35,520 bases of DNA from the NCBI GenBank assembly GCA_049973945.1, contig JBMFJH010000016.1, positions 1 through 35,520 of the forward strand. The letters run 5' to 3'. Made by a program: the position numbers and the translations under genes. How positions within the stretch are numbered: position 1 is the first letter of the stretch; each line of letters begins with the position of its first letter. The notes under the pieces were generated by a model. That model made no database searches and was not told the origin of the DNA. It saw only the letters and a list, made by a program, of their open reading frames with translations. Of this stretch, positions 15,366-25,086 are shown in pieces. Source of the DNA: Acd1 sp049973945 (GTDB taxonomy: Archaea > Thermoproteota > Thermoprotei_A > Sulfolobales > Sulfolobaceae).

Positions 15366-18197
15366 TCACCTCGGCACGACCAGGAACACTCCTGGGGCGA
15401 ACGGCATCGCTATGTCCTTCTTGCCCTTGAGGTTCGGCGTGGCCGGGTCGTCGGCGTCGTAGATCTTGACCTCCTCCAGTCCGAGCTTCTTTATGAGGAG
15501 CTCGGCGTACTTGGCTATGACCTCGGCCTCGTTGAACTCGACCTGGTTAATCAGCCTTTTGATAGAGTCTGGCAACCTGTTCGCCGCCTCGAAGGCCCTC
15601 CTATAGAGCTCGGCCTCCTCCTCGTGGCCCAAGACGAAGTCCCTGAGGGTCTTCCTCTCCATGACAGCCTTAATCGCTTCCTTCACGATCCTCACCTTCC
15701 TCTCGTCGGTGCTCACGAACAGGATTATCCTCTCGGGGGACTCGCTCAGCCCGCTCTTCAGGTCCTCTATCACGTCGGCCAAGTAGTTCACGTATTCCAG
15801 CTCCGCGAAGGCCTTGAGGTCGAACTGGAACTCCTCGGGCTTGGGCAACGGCTCAAGGGAGACGAAGGAGTCCTTAAAGGCGTGCCAGGCCTCCTCAGCT
15901 ACGTGGGGGGCTAAGGGTGCCAAGAGCCTTATCCAGGCGGAGACCACCCTGTTGAGAAGGTCTGAGTTGGGGAAGTCGACCAAAGCGAGGTAGTCCCTGA
16001 GCTTGTCCGGGAGCTCGAAGAGGAGCTTGTCTATCACCGGCTTGAACCTGAAGGCCTCGTAGTCCTCCAGGACTTCCTTAACTAACGAGTTCATGTAGGA
16101 GCTGAGCCATAGGTCGGCCTCCCTCACCTGGTTAGTCCCCTTCAGGCTAAGCAGGTAGGAGACGAAGTCGTGGACTTTCCTCAGGGTCTCCCCCAACTTC
16201 CTGGCTGTAACTATTTCTAGGTCGAGGTCACCAGCGACCTCGTTAGTGTAGAGGAGGGAGAGCCTCACGGCGTCGCTCCCGTAGGCCTGGATAGCCTGTT
16301 CCAGGCTGACCTCTTTCCTCTGGCCCCTGGTGGGCCTCACGAAGCCCGTCATGACTATCTCCCTAGGCACCATGGCCTCCCCGAACAGGGCGACGTGATG
16401 GTAGATCATGTAGGGCAGGTGGTTCCTGACCAAGGGCCTCCCTGCGAGCCTCGAGTCGAGGGGGTACCAGTGAGCGACCTCCTCCCTTAGGGACATCAGC
16501 TCCTGCTTCGAGATCCCGGTAGCGTTGCTCACCTCGTTCACGTCCCCCTCCCCCAGGATCACGTAGTCCCAGAAGGCGTCGTTGAGGGAAGATGGTGGGT
16601 ACTTCAGCCTGTGGGAAACAGTGTAAAACGCCATGTATATAGTCGAGTCGCTCAGCTGGTCGATTATCTGCCTGTCGTCCCAGGGGAGCCTGACCCCTAA
16701 CCCCCTAGTCCTGGTCAACGCCCTCGGCTTGGCCTCGAAGATGTAGCGCTGTAAGTCCCTCCTCATGGAGTCGGGGACTACCTTGACCCTCTCCGCCGCC
16801 TTCATCGCCGCGGCCTTCCACATGGGGTTGGAGTAATCCACGAACCACTGGCCCTTCATCGTCTTAACGACCACCTCCGCCCCGCACCTGCAGTAGACCG
16901 GGCCGTTGACTATCTGGTAGAACAGCTCGTGGGCTCCCAGGTTCCTCAGTATGCCGACCACAGCCTTCCTCGCCTCCCTCACCGGCTTGCCCGCGATCAT
17001 CTCCCTGACTATCGGCCTCAGGAAGTCCCTCACCCTCTCCACCACGTCCTCCCTCATGTAGCCCTTGTGGTACTCCAGGTTGTACAGGGTGTCTATGTAG
17101 TCCCTGAGCTCCTGGGGGTTAGTCGTTTGGGCTAGGTCGATTATTTGGGGGCCCGGGATCTCGGCCAAGCCTTCTGTCCTTATGACGGGGACGAGCTCGA
17201 ACTCCCTCCCCAGCTCCGTCAAGGCCAGGAAGTGCTCCGGCTCGTGGGAGGGGACTGCACCCACTACTCCAGTTCCCTGCCTCGGAGACACGTACCTGCT
17301 CGCTATGACGGGAACTTGCTTCCCGGTTATCGCGTTGTAGGCGTAGAGGCCCTCCAGCTCCTTGCCCTTTAGGCTCTTCAGCTCCCTCATCTCCTTCTGG
17401 TACTTCAGCCTCTCGAAGGCCTCCCTCGAGACCACGGCCTTCCTGTTGCCTATCTGCGCGATTACGTACTCAGCGTCGGGGTGAACCATCACCGCTATGA
17501 CTCCGAAGACCGTCTCCGGCCTGGGGAAAGCGGCTAGGAAGGAGAAGTCCCCCGAGTCGAAGTAGACCGCGTCGAAGTCGGAGATCTCCGGCTCTATGTC
17601 CCCCTTAGTGTCGTGCATCCCAACCGGGAAGTTGTCCACGGGGCAGTAAGCGACGGGGGCGTCCTCCTGCTTGAGCAGGCCCCTCTGCATGAGCTTCCTG
17701 TACTGCCACTGGACGAACTTCTCGAAGGCCGGGTCTACCGTCGTGAACTCCCTCCTCCAGTCCACGCTCAGCCCTAGGGCCTTCACCGCCTCCTTCATCC
17801 TGTTGTGGAAGTACCTCGCCATGTACATGGGGTCGGCGAACTTCTTGACCTCCTCCTCGCTTATCCCGTACTGGTTCACGAACCTCTCTATTACGTCCCT
17901 GTCGCCCCTCCTGATCGCGTCGGATACCGAAATGATGGGGGTTCCCGTGTACTGGAAGGCGAAGGGGAAGAGGACGTTGTAGCCCTTCCCCCTCAGGTAG
18001 CGGGCGTAGACGTCTGCAGTGACGAAGAGCCTCGCGTAGTAGAAGTCCAGGGGCTGGTTAGTGTAAGGGAAGGCAGCGGTGAGGAAGAACTTCTTCCTGT
18101 CCTGGCTAGGCTCGGCGTTGAAGATTCCAGCTTTATCCCAGGCCTCCTGCCACCTCCTGGCTACCTCGTTGAGCCAGGCCCCGAACTGGGAACTCAT
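15366..18197 (-). CDS. leuS: Leucyl-tRNA synthetase paralogue with degraded catalytic motifs (LeuRS-I type)
   Basis: A full-length archaeal-type LeuRS of 943 residues. Normal LeuRS has HIGH and KMSKS. Here the HIGH site reads PLDFYYARLF (about residues 49-58) and the KMSKS region reads GFVRPTRGQRKEVSLEQAI (about residue 624), with the KMSKS sequence lost. Surrounding blocks are intact (ADVYARY, FQYTGTPI, AYGSDAVRLSLL), as are the anticodon-binding and C-terminal parts. Sulfolobales carry two LeuRS genes, of which LeuRS-F charges tRNA and LeuRS-I does not; the loss of both motifs identifies this as the latter type. Its true role is uncertain (tRNA binding or stress adaptation has been suggested). 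The canonical LeuRS should lie elsewhere in this genome. Confidence 0.88.
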   Translation of the reverse strand: MSSQFGAWLNEVARRWQEAWDKAGIFNAEPSQDRKKFFLTAAFPYTNQPLDFYYARLFVTADVYARYLRGKGYNVLFPFAFQYTGTPIISVSDAIRRGDRDVIERFVNQYGISEEEVKKFADPMYMARYFHNRMKEAVKALGLSVDWRREFTTVDPAFEKFVQWQYRKLMQRGLLKQEDAPVAYCPVDNFPVGMHDTKGDIEPEISDFDAVYFDSGDFSFLAAFPRPETVFGVIAVMVHPDAEYVIAQIGNRKAVVSREAFERLKYQKEMRELKSLKGKELEGLYAYNAITGKQVPVIASRYVSPRQGTGVVGAVPSHEPEHFLALTELGREFELVPVIRTEGLAEIPGPQIIDLAQTTNPQELRDYIDTLYNLEYHKGYMREDVVERVRDFLRPIVREMIAGKPVREARKAVVGILRNLGAHELFYQIVNGPVYCRCGAEVVVKTMKGQWFVDYSNPMWKAAAMKAAERVKVVPDSMRRDLQRYIFEAKPRALTRTRGLGVRLPWDDRQIIDQLSDSTIYMAFYTVSHRLKYPPSSLNDAFWDYVILGEGDVNEVSNATGISKQELMSLREEVAHWYPLDSRLAGRPLVRNHLPYMIYHHVALFGEAMVPREIVMTGFVRPTRGQRKEVSLEQAIQAYGSDAVRLSLLYTNEVAGDLDLEIVTARKLGETLRKVHDFVSYLLSLKGTNQVREADLWLSSYMNSLVKEVLEDYEAFRFKPVIDKLLFELPDKLRDYLALVDFPNSDLLNRVVSAWIRLLAPLAPHVAEEAWHAFKDSFVSLEPLPKPEEFQFDLKAFAELEYVNYLADVIEDLKSGLSESPERIILFVSTDERKVRIVKEAIKAVMERKTLRDFVLGHEEEAELYRRAFEAANRLPDSIKRLINQVEFNEAEVIAKYAELLIKKLGLEEVKIYDADDPATPNLKGKKDIAMPFAPGVFLVVPR

Positions 18198-18246
18198 GGG
18201 AAAAAATAGGAAAACACGATATAATTAGTTTAGAGAGTGAACGCGG

Positions 18247-20670
18247 TCAGGCCAGCCCGGCCAGCCTCTTGTAACCCGGGATCATCTCCAGGCCAGTCCT
18301 TATCTCGATGTTCATGTCCGGGTAGCGGTTCTCCTTGAGGGCGTGGCTGAAGAACTCCTCGACCTCGTTCGTGGCCAAGGCCAGCCTCGGCATGGCAGCC
18401 CTCATCGACCTGGCGAACGTGGCTATGCCGGAGCTCAGGTTCCTGAGGAACTCGAAGTGCGTCTTCAGCCACTTCCATACCTCGTACCTGGAGTAGGGGT
18501 TGAAGGCCGCTGTCGCTGGGATCCTGATCGCTTCCTGCCTCTTTATCTCTCCGGTCAAGGCCAGGCTCAGCGTGTTGACGACTAACCCTGGCTTGGGGAA
18601 GGAGAGCATCGCAGTTAACAGCCTGTTCCTGTCCTCGTCGTACTTGGACTTCCTGTATTTCTCCAGCAAAGCGTCGTAGGCCGACTCGCCGTAGCTCAGG
18701 GCGAAGGCCACAGCCACCGCCTGCTTGGCGTCGGGCAGGACGTGGTCGTAGGCGTCGAATAGAGAGCCCAACCCTCTGGCGAACGACCTGTCCGCCCAGG
18801 CCGCGGCCTCCAAGAGCTGGCCGTAGGTCATCCTGCCGAGCTCGTCCCTCCTCGTCCTCCAGTAGTCGAGCTGGGCGAACACGTAGTCCCTGAGGATCTG
18901 CTGGTACCTCTCCTGGTTGAGCGACCAGAGCAACAACAGGTGGCCCGTTAAGGTCTGGACTACCAGGTAGTCCCTGTCGCTGAAGAACGCCTTCGCCACC
19001 TTCAGGTAGTCGTCGACGCTTATCAGGCCCGCCATTGCGAACCTCAGGTAGTCGTCCAGCAGGCCGTACTTCTCGTAGGCGTTCGGTTTAGCCTTGAGGA
19101 ACAGGTCGAGCGACTCGCCCTCGTAGTGCACCCTGTAGAAGCCAGTCCTGTCCACGTTGACCCTGAGGCTCCTCACTTCCTCCCCTACGTCTACCACCTT
19201 CTCCCTCTCGCTGAAGATCGTGTTCAACTGCCTCCCGTTGACCACCATCGTCAAGGGAATCTTGTAGACCCTGTCCTCGAGCTTCTGGCTTATCCAGAAC
19301 CTCTCCTGCCTCAGCCTGATCTTTTTGCCCTCCACGCTCACGTGGATTACGGGGTGGCCGGGGCTGGTTACCCAGTCCTCGATGAGCTCGGCCACGCCAT
19401 TAATCCCGGAGGCCCTCTCGATGGCGCTCCACAGGTCGTGGGCCTTGGCGTTGCCGAACTCGTGCTCCTTCAAGTACAGCCTGACCCCGTCCCTGAATGC
19501 CCTCTCCCCCACGAAGCCCTCTATCATCCTCAGGATAGACGCGCCCTTGCCGTAGGTTATGTCGTCGAAGATCTGCTCTATCTCGTGGGGGTCCTTGATC
19601 TCCGCGTGGATCGGGTGAGTGGTGGAGAAGGAGTCCCTGAAGAACGCGGGGCCCGTCTCGCTCGAGACGAAGTCGCCCCACATGTCCCACTGCCTGTAGT
19701 TGGCCGAGACCGCCTTGTAGCTCATGAAAGTCGCGAAGCTCTCGTTGAGCCACAGGTCGTCCCACCAGTCCATGGTGACGAGGTTCCCGAACCACTGGTG
19801 CGCCAGCTCGTGCGCCACGACCTCTGCCACCCTCTTCTTGACGGACTCCGAGGAGGTCTCGTCGGCTAACAGAGCAGTCTCCCTGAAGGTGATCGCCCCC
19901 CAGTTCTCCATCGCCCCGGCCGCGAACTCGGGGACTACTATGAGGTGGAGCTTGGGGAGGATGTAGGGGATACCGAAGTACTCCTCGTAGAAGGCCAGGG
20001 ACTTCTTGGCCACGTCTACCGCGAACTTGCCCCTGGCCGACTTGCCCGGAGGGGTCGCGACTATCAGCGGCTTGCCGTTGTAGTCGTCCCTGAGCTCCTC
20101 GAACTTGCCTATGCCAAGATAAAGCAGGTAGGTCGACATCCTCGGGGTCTCCTGGAAAGTCACTACCTTCTTGTCGCCCTCCTCCTTTACGCTCTCGATT
20201 GGCATGTTCGAGATGACGTCGAGGTCCTTGTCGACCCTCACGGTCAGCTTGAAGACTGCCTTCTTGTTCGGGTCGTCCGCGCACGGGATGAACTCCCTAG
20301 CGTGAATCGACTCAAACTGGGTGGTGAAGTAAACCAGTGTCTCCTCCTTGCCGTCCTTAACAACCCTCTCCTTAGCCCTGTAGAGGCCGGAGAGCTTGTC
20401 CTTGATGGGAGCCTCGAACTCGACCTCAATGAAGCCGGAGTAATTGCCCGTCTTGATAGTAAGCCTGTTGTCCTTGTACTCGAAGGGCAGGGGCCTCCCG
20501 TTCTGGTCCTTCACGGAGGTTATCTTAAGCTCAACCGCGTCGAGTACTACCTCGTCCTCCGTCTTTACGTAAACCTTCTCGGAGCCCTTGTAGTAGGAGT
20601 TCTTGTAGTCGACGTCGACGAAAATTTCGTACTTCTCGACCTGCATGTGGCACTCTCGGTCTTCGCTCAT
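18247..20670 (-). CDS. M1-family zinc aminopeptidase (tricorn-interacting-factor F2/F3 type)
   Basis: 807 residues. The exopeptidase motif GAMENWGAITFRE is near residue 250, the zinc signature HELAHQWFGN near residue 280, and the third ligand glutamate in LWLNESFATF near residue 308. The large helical C-terminal domain is complete. Members remove N-terminal residues from peptides released by the proteasome. The ATG at 20670 is followed by the normal beta-sandwich domain (MQVEKYEIFVDVDY). It lies 50 bp upstream of LeuRS-I in the same orientation. Confidence 0.9.
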   Translation of the reverse strand: MSEDRECHMQVEKYEIFVDVDYKNSYYKGSEKVYVKTEDEVVLDAVELKITSVKDQNGRPLPFEYKDNRLTIKTGNYSGFIEVEFEAPIKDKLSGLYRAKERVVKDGKEETLVYFTTQFESIHAREFIPCADDPNKKAVFKLTVRVDKDLDVISNMPIESVKEEGDKKVVTFQETPRMSTYLLYLGIGKFEELRDDYNGKPLIVATPPGKSARGKFAVDVAKKSLAFYEEYFGIPYILPKLHLIVVPEFAAGAMENWGAITFRETALLADETSSESVKKRVAEVVAHELAHQWFGNLVTMDWWDDLWLNESFATFMSYKAVSANYRQWDMWGDFVSSETGPAFFRDSFSTTHPIHAEIKDPHEIEQIFDDITYGKGASILRMIEGFVGERAFRDGVRLYLKEHEFGNAKAHDLWSAIERASGINGVAELIEDWVTSPGHPVIHVSVEGKKIRLRQERFWISQKLEDRVYKIPLTMVVNGRQLNTIFSEREKVVDVGEEVRSLRVNVDRTGFYRVHYEGESLDLFLKAKPNAYEKYGLLDDYLRFAMAGLISVDDYLKVAKAFFSDRDYLVVQTLTGHLLLLWSLNQERYQQILRDYVFAQLDYWRTRRDELGRMTYGQLLEAAAWADRSFARGLGSLFDAYDHVLPDAKQAVAVAFALSYGESAYDALLEKYRKSKYDEDRNRLLTAMLSFPKPGLVVNTLSLALTGEIKRQEAIRIPATAAFNPYSRYEVWKWLKTHFEFLRNLSSGIATFARSMRAAMPRLALATNEVEEFFSHALKENRYPDMNIEIRTGLEMIPGYKRLAGLA

Positions 20671-20813
20671 TAAAGTTTAATGACAGTGAGGCCCACCCCT
20701 TTGGGACTACCAGATGCGTTGCGAGGTAACTGATACCCGCGGCCTTAATAAGGTGGGTGAGACGCGGGCTTGAGCTAGCAGATCTTGGCACTTCGCCAAA
20801 TATATAAGTAATG

Positions 20814-20823
20814 AATATATATC
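20814..20823 (+). promoter_or_regulatory. TATA box for the SRPBCC paralogue
   Basis: AATATATATC lies about 50 nt before the ATG at 20868; a second AT-rich box (AAATATATAAG, about 20798-20808) precedes it. A GGAGGT stretch sits just before the ATG (20860-20865), unusually close for a ribosome binding site. Confidence 0.4.
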
Positions 20824-20867
20824 TGTGAACAAAAATAATTACAAACACAACCGTTTGGTGGAGGTCG

Positions 20868-21398
20868 ATGGCCTCGGACAAGGTTTACGCGGAGGTCGTG
20901 TTGGCCGCCCCCGCGGACAAAGTCATGGAGTACCTCAGCAACCCCTTCGTAGTGGTGGGGGCCTTTGGCCACGTGAGCGCCCTCACGTTTAAGGGCGCGA
21001 GGAAGGACGAGTTCGTCGCGCTATCCGAGCTCTCCGACGTGCCCAGGGCGATGAGGGTGGTGTACATCCTGTCGTTCGAGAACGACAAGCCTCAGTGCGC
21101 GGTAGGCTATATGGCTGGCCCAGAACCGATGGGCGACGGGTTGAGGTATTTCGGCTGGTCTGACACCGAAGAGTTGAGGTGGGAGTTGGTCATCCAGGTC
21201 TCCAGATTACGGCAGGACTCGACGAGGACGGGCGTCTCGCTCTCGGTCAACGCGAACTAGTCCCTAATCTCGAGGCTAGTCGGAAGGAAGATAATGGGGG
21301 GCAGGCACGTAGTCTACGACCACCTGATCCCGTTCCTCAGGCTGGTCTTCGGCCGTAGGGCGGACGTGGCGGGGATGAGCAGTGGGGGCCGGACATAA
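20868..21398 (+). pseudogene. SRPBCC-domain paralogue with in-frame TAG
   Basis: From ATG 20868, 130 residues are read before a TAG at 21258-21260. The same frame continues without another stop to TAA 21396-21398. The continuation GRHVVYDHLIPFLRLVFG aligns with GRHIIEDHLIPYLKLYVK of the paralogue at 5778, so the gene has lost its full length by a single amber codon. The C-terminal PATAN-like domain of the 5778 protein is missing altogether. The upstream part aligns well (GAFGHVSALTF with GATGHIAVLAV, RVVYILS with RVVYVLG). Translation could end at TAG and give a stable short protein. Readthrough is less likely, since no pyrrolysine machinery is expected in crenarchaea. Confidence 0.65.
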
Positions 21399-21692
21399 AG
21401 GCTTTGGGTAAAGAGGGCGTAGCGCGTGAGGGAGCGGACGAGTGGAGGGCCGTGTGACTCCGTGCACGCCGCCGGGCGTGGGCTCCCTCAGCTGAGTAGT
21501 GGCGGAAGACCTAGGTCCCAAGGACCGATATTAAGACTGGTCGGTCCCGCCCGGTCGAGAGCCCTCGGGTCCCCCGCCGTTCGCATACCGGTTTACTCGT
21601 CCAAGTAAATCAGCCCCTTAAATACGGGACGTTACAAGGGTTTTCCCAGCTGAAAGGACTTACGCAGTTGCGTAAAGGTGGTCAACTTGCGA

Positions 21693-22784
21693 ATGGACAA
21701 ATCGAGGTTCCCGAAGGTGCTCATACTCGGGGGCGGTCAGCTGGGCTACATGATGGTCAACGAGGGAAGGTACCTCCCCCTGACCTTCTACGTGATGGAC
21801 GAGGCTGAGGCCCCAGCGTGCTTGATAGCGGACAAGTGCTTCCGCTGGGACCAGTACAAAGAGGCAATCGACTCCGCCGACGTAGTCACCTTCGAGTTCG
21901 AGCACGTGGACGAGAGGGCCTTGGAGTACGCCCACGAGCAGGGCAAGCTAGTCCCCGACATCAGGGCCATCGAGCTGAAGAGGGAGAGGCACAAGGAGAA
22001 GCTCTACTACAGGAACAACGGCTTCCCCACTCCGAGGTTCGAGGTCGTTTACTCCGGCGAGGACGCCCTGAAAGTGGCGAAAGACCAGTTCAACAACTGG
22101 GCCGTCATAAAGCAGTCCAGGGGAGGCTACGACGGTAAGGGCCAGTACTTCCTGAAGGGCAGCCAGGAGGGCTTCGAGTTCCTGAAGGAGTCCAAGTGCA
22201 CCTTCGTTGTAGAGGAGTACATAGACTTCGACTACGAGGCGTCTGTGATCTTCGTGAGGGGCAGGAGGGAGGAGGCGAACTACCCCCCGACATTCAACCT
22301 GAACTTGAGGGGGATCCTGGTCTACAACTACGGCCCCATAGGCGACAGGGGGATGGTCGACATAGTGAGGAGGTTCGCGGAGAGCCTGGACTACGTAGGC
22401 ACGATGGGCATGGAGTTCATGGTCAAGGGGGACAAGGTGTACATAAACGAGTTCGCCCCGAGGGTCCACAACACGGGCCACTACACGCTCGACGGGGCCT
22501 TAGTTTCACAGTTCGAGAACCACCTGAGGGCGATTTTGGGCCTTCCCCTGGGCTCGACCGAGGTCAGGAACTTCGCGGGGATGGTCAACCTCCTGGGCGT
22601 CGGCGAGGTGCCGGAAGAGGTGTTCAGGATAGGGAAGGTCTACTGGTACAACAAGAAGGGAGTTAGGAGGAGGAGGAAGGTCGGCCACGTGAACGTGCTG
22701 GGCGACTCCCTCGAGGAGGTCAAGGGGAAGATAGACAGAATCATGGACTTGGTGTACAAGGGCAACGTCTACGACTTCATTTAA
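21693..22784 (+). CDS. purK: N5-carboxyaminoimidazole ribonucleotide synthase (ATP-grasp)
   Basis: 363 residues from ATG 21693 (GTG 21678 would add five). The N-terminal KVLILGGGQLGYMM is the PurK nucleotide-binding start, FEFEHVD the family segment near residue 70, IKQSRGGYDGKGQY the ATP-grasp loop, and YINEFAPRVHNTGHYT near residue 255 the metal and substrate site. PurK converts AIR, ATP and bicarbonate to N5-CAIR in purine synthesis. There is no purE next to it in the window. The promoter stretch CTTAAATAC lies at about 21616-21624. Confidence 0.92.
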   Translation: MDKSRFPKVLILGGGQLGYMMVNEGRYLPLTFYVMDEAEAPACLIADKCFRWDQYKEAIDSADVVTFEFEHVDERALEYAHEQGKLVPDIRAIELKRERHKEKLYYRNNGFPTPRFEVVYSGEDALKVAKDQFNNWAVIKQSRGGYDGKGQYFLKGSQEGFEFLKESKCTFVVEEYIDFDYEASVIFVRGRREEANYPPTFNLNLRGILVYNYGPIGDRGMVDIVRRFAESLDYVGTMGMEFMVKGDKVYINEFAPRVHNTGHYTLDGALVSQFENHLRAILGLPLGSTEVRNFAGMVNLLGVGEVPEEVFRIGKVYWYNKKGVRRRRKVGHVNVLGDSLEEVKGKIDRIMDLVYKGNVYDFI

Positions 22785-22816
22785 ACTAGCAGTGGAACCA
22801 GGTGTTCGACTTCTCT

Positions 22817-23011
22817 TCAGGAAAAATAGCCGATCTTTTTCAACAGGCTCCGCACGTGGGGGCAGCTGAAGTCGAAGAGGTCATGATTTCCGTGCTCTAT
22901 GCAGGCGGCCGCCACTGGCTTCCCCTCCAGGAAGACGACCTCGGCAACGTCGTCCTCGACGACCTCGTAGAACTGCCCCCTGAAGTATGGCCTGACTTCG
23001 CTCTCACTCAT
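22817..23011 (-). CDS. Small unknown protein (64 residues)
   Basis: The ATG at 23011 is preceded at the right distance by GAGGTGG, a good ribosome binding site on the minus strand; an earlier in-frame ATG at 23032 has none. The protein reads as a small alpha/beta fold with one Cys-His pair in AAACIEHGNHDLFDF and a second cysteine in FSCPHV, which could bind a metal. It ends in KKIGYFS. No family is recognised. It lies between the convergent purK and the downstream kinase gene. Confidence 0.55.
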   Translation of the reverse strand: MSESEVRPYFRGQFYEVVEDDVAEVVFLEGKPVAAACIEHGNHDLFDFSCPHVRSLLKKIGYFS

Positions 23012-23072
23012 CTTATCCCACCTCATTTGCATTTGAATAGATTGAACGGAACTTCTAACTAATTAAGCGTTC

Positions 23073-25040
23073 CTATATAGTAACCGGAGACTCTATCGAC
23101 CTCAGCGTCTCCGTCAAGGCCCTGTTCAGCATGTCCCTGAACTCGTTCACCGTTATCAGCCCCTTCAAGCCCTCGTAGATCACGTCGTAGAACTGCTCGG
23201 GCACGTAGTCCATCCTCGGCTTCGCCTCGAGGAAGTCCTGGTAGGCCCTGTCCCTCATTTCGGGGTTGGTCACGGCCTCCTCTATCTCCCTCTCGAGCCA
23301 CTCCGGCCACGGGTAGCTGTTCGTTAGGGCGGCGTAGAGCGAGACCGTGAGGGAGTAAACGTCGAACTTGGGCTCGGCCGGGGAGCCGAACCTCTGCAGC
23401 GGGTGGGCGTAATAGGGCGTGTAGTGGACTACGGTAGTCCCGATCCTCACCGAAGAGCCCAGGTCGCCTATCTTCGGCTCGACCTCCCCCCTCTCCAGGG
23501 CCTCGACGGCCTGTGCCCCGAACTTGGGCAGGGGCCTGTCGAAGAGGATGTTCCCCGGCTTTATGTCGGCGTGGACGTAGCCTAACGAGTGCAGGTGGGC
23601 GATGCCCTCAGCGACCTTGGAGAAGATGGAGGCCACGACAGCCGGCCAGTAATCGGAGCTCCTGAGCGTCCTGTACTCCTCGCTTATAAGCACGTTCTTG
23701 AGGTCTCCCCCGGCCATGTACTCCATGACTATCGCAGGTGGGTAGGACATCGCGTCGTTCAGGTTCTCGTCGACGAAGCTCGCCAGGATCCTCACGAACC
23801 TCCTGTTGCCCTTGGTCACCTCCTGCATCTTCGCTACCTCCCTGAGGAGCTCGTCGAACTTGAAGTCCCTCTTCACTATCTTCATGGCGAAGTTCTTCCC
23901 GTTCTTAGTGACCTCGAATACGTAGCCCATCCCTCCCGAGCCTATGTACCTCTCGACCTTGTAGCCGTAGACTATGAGGCCGACCCAGTCGCTGGGGTCT
24001 TCCCCTGTGAGCCTGGAGTTCACCTGGTAGGGCCTCAGCTTCATGCACGCCTCGAGCACCCCGTTCTTGCAGGCCACGGAGAACTCCTTGCTCGCCTCCT
24101 TCGGGGCGTTCATCCTGAGCAGGGCTTCGCCTTTAAGGTAGTTTATATAGCCGACGTGCCACACCCTCTCCAGCTCGGTGAGGATGTCGAAGGCCCTCTT
24201 GGGCTGGCCGGCCTCTATCAAGGTCTTGGCTAGGAACAGCTCGTTGACGTAAGTGGGGTTCCTCCTGACGGCCTCCTCGAAGTACTTGAGGGCCTCGCCC
24301 TTGTTCCCCTTGGAGTAGTAGTACCAAGCCAGCCTCAGGGCGGGGGCGTCGTAGTTGGGCAGGACTTTCAGGGCGTTCATCAGGACTTTCAGGTTCTCAG
24401 TCCTCTCGAACTCCTCTATCATCGCGTTGACCTCAGACTTAACGACCTCCTCGAGCTCCCTGTACTTCTCGGGGGAGAACAGGGAGTAGATCTTGAGGGC
24501 CTCGGTCTTCCTGGCGAGCTTCACGTAGCACTCCGCAACAGCTAAGGACTCCTCGGGGAACCTGTTGCTCATGGACTCGAAGACCTCTATTGCCTCTTGG
24601 CACCTCCCTGCCCTGGACAAAGCGATGACCGCGACAGCTTTGGCCTCGTCGGTGTTCATCTTCCTGGCCAGGAGCAGGGCCAAGTCGGGGTCGTCCTTCG
24701 CCCTCTCAAACACCTCCCCCTCCCTCTCAAACAGCTTTCCCTTCAAAACCACCACTTCCTTCGGCCCAGAGAGCAGGCCCTTCACGACCAGGTAGAACTT
24801 GTCCGCCTTAAGGATCGTGAGCTTGAGCTGTGGGACAGTGGCGAAAACCTTGGCCTTCACGACGTCTTGCACGGAGTCAGCGTCGATGACCGGCACGTCG
24901 TTGGGAACCAGCTTCTCGCCCTGCCACTCGGCCTCTACGCCCAAAGCCCCCTTCGGTATTTTCACCCTCTGGTTCACCGCGAACACTCCCGTCTCGTCGA
25001 CCACCAAAGTCCTGTCGTCTACCCTCAGTACTACCGGCAT
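23073..25040 (-). CDS. Ser/Thr protein kinase with N-terminal TPR-like region
   Basis: 655 residues. The first ~90 residues form a beta-rich domain. Residues about 100-340 are helical TPR-like repeats (EAIEVFESMSNRFPEESLAV, GEALKYFEEAVRRNP). The kinase domain begins near residue 365 with GSGGMG (ATP loop) and FAMKIV (lysine); it then has HADIKPGN near residue 490 and a DFG-type IGDLGSS near residue 525. All key catalytic residues are present. Kinases of this architecture are characteristic of Sulfolobales. The promoter is TTTTATAAG just before the ATG, so the transcript is probably leaderless. Confidence 0.9.
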   Translation of the reverse strand: MPVVLRVDDRTLVVDETGVFAVNQRVKIPKGALGVEAEWQGEKLVPNDVPVIDADSVQDVVKAKVFATVPQLKLTILKADKFYLVVKGLLSGPKEVVVLKGKLFEREGEVFERAKDDPDLALLLARKMNTDEAKAVAVIALSRAGRCQEAIEVFESMSNRFPEESLAVAECYVKLARKTEALKIYSLFSPEKYRELEEVVKSEVNAMIEEFERTENLKVLMNALKVLPNYDAPALRLAWYYYSKGNKGEALKYFEEAVRRNPTYVNELFLAKTLIEAGQPKRAFDILTELERVWHVGYINYLKGEALLRMNAPKEASKEFSVACKNGVLEACMKLRPYQVNSRLTGEDPSDWVGLIVYGYKVERYIGSGGMGYVFEVTKNGKNFAMKIVKRDFKFDELLREVAKMQEVTKGNRRFVRILASFVDENLNDAMSYPPAIVMEYMAGGDLKNVLISEEYRTLRSSDYWPAVVASIFSKVAEGIAHLHSLGYVHADIKPGNILFDRPLPKFGAQAVEALERGEVEPKIGDLGSSVRIGTTVVHYTPYYAHPLQRFGSPAEPKFDVYSLTVSLYAALTNSYPWPEWLEREIEEAVTNPEMRDRAYQDFLEAKPRMDYVPEQFYDVIYEGLKGLITVNEFRDMLNRALTETLRSIESPVTI

Positions 25041-25086
25041 GGTAATGGGCTTCGGGGAGACCTTATAAAAGGGGGGAGGGCGTAAT

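Noticed and set aside
21399..21692. Search for a tRNA or remaining SRPBCC C-terminal domain in this space
   Set aside because: No cloverleaf, T-loop sequence or alignable coding segment was seen; only a promoter stretch for purK near 21616.
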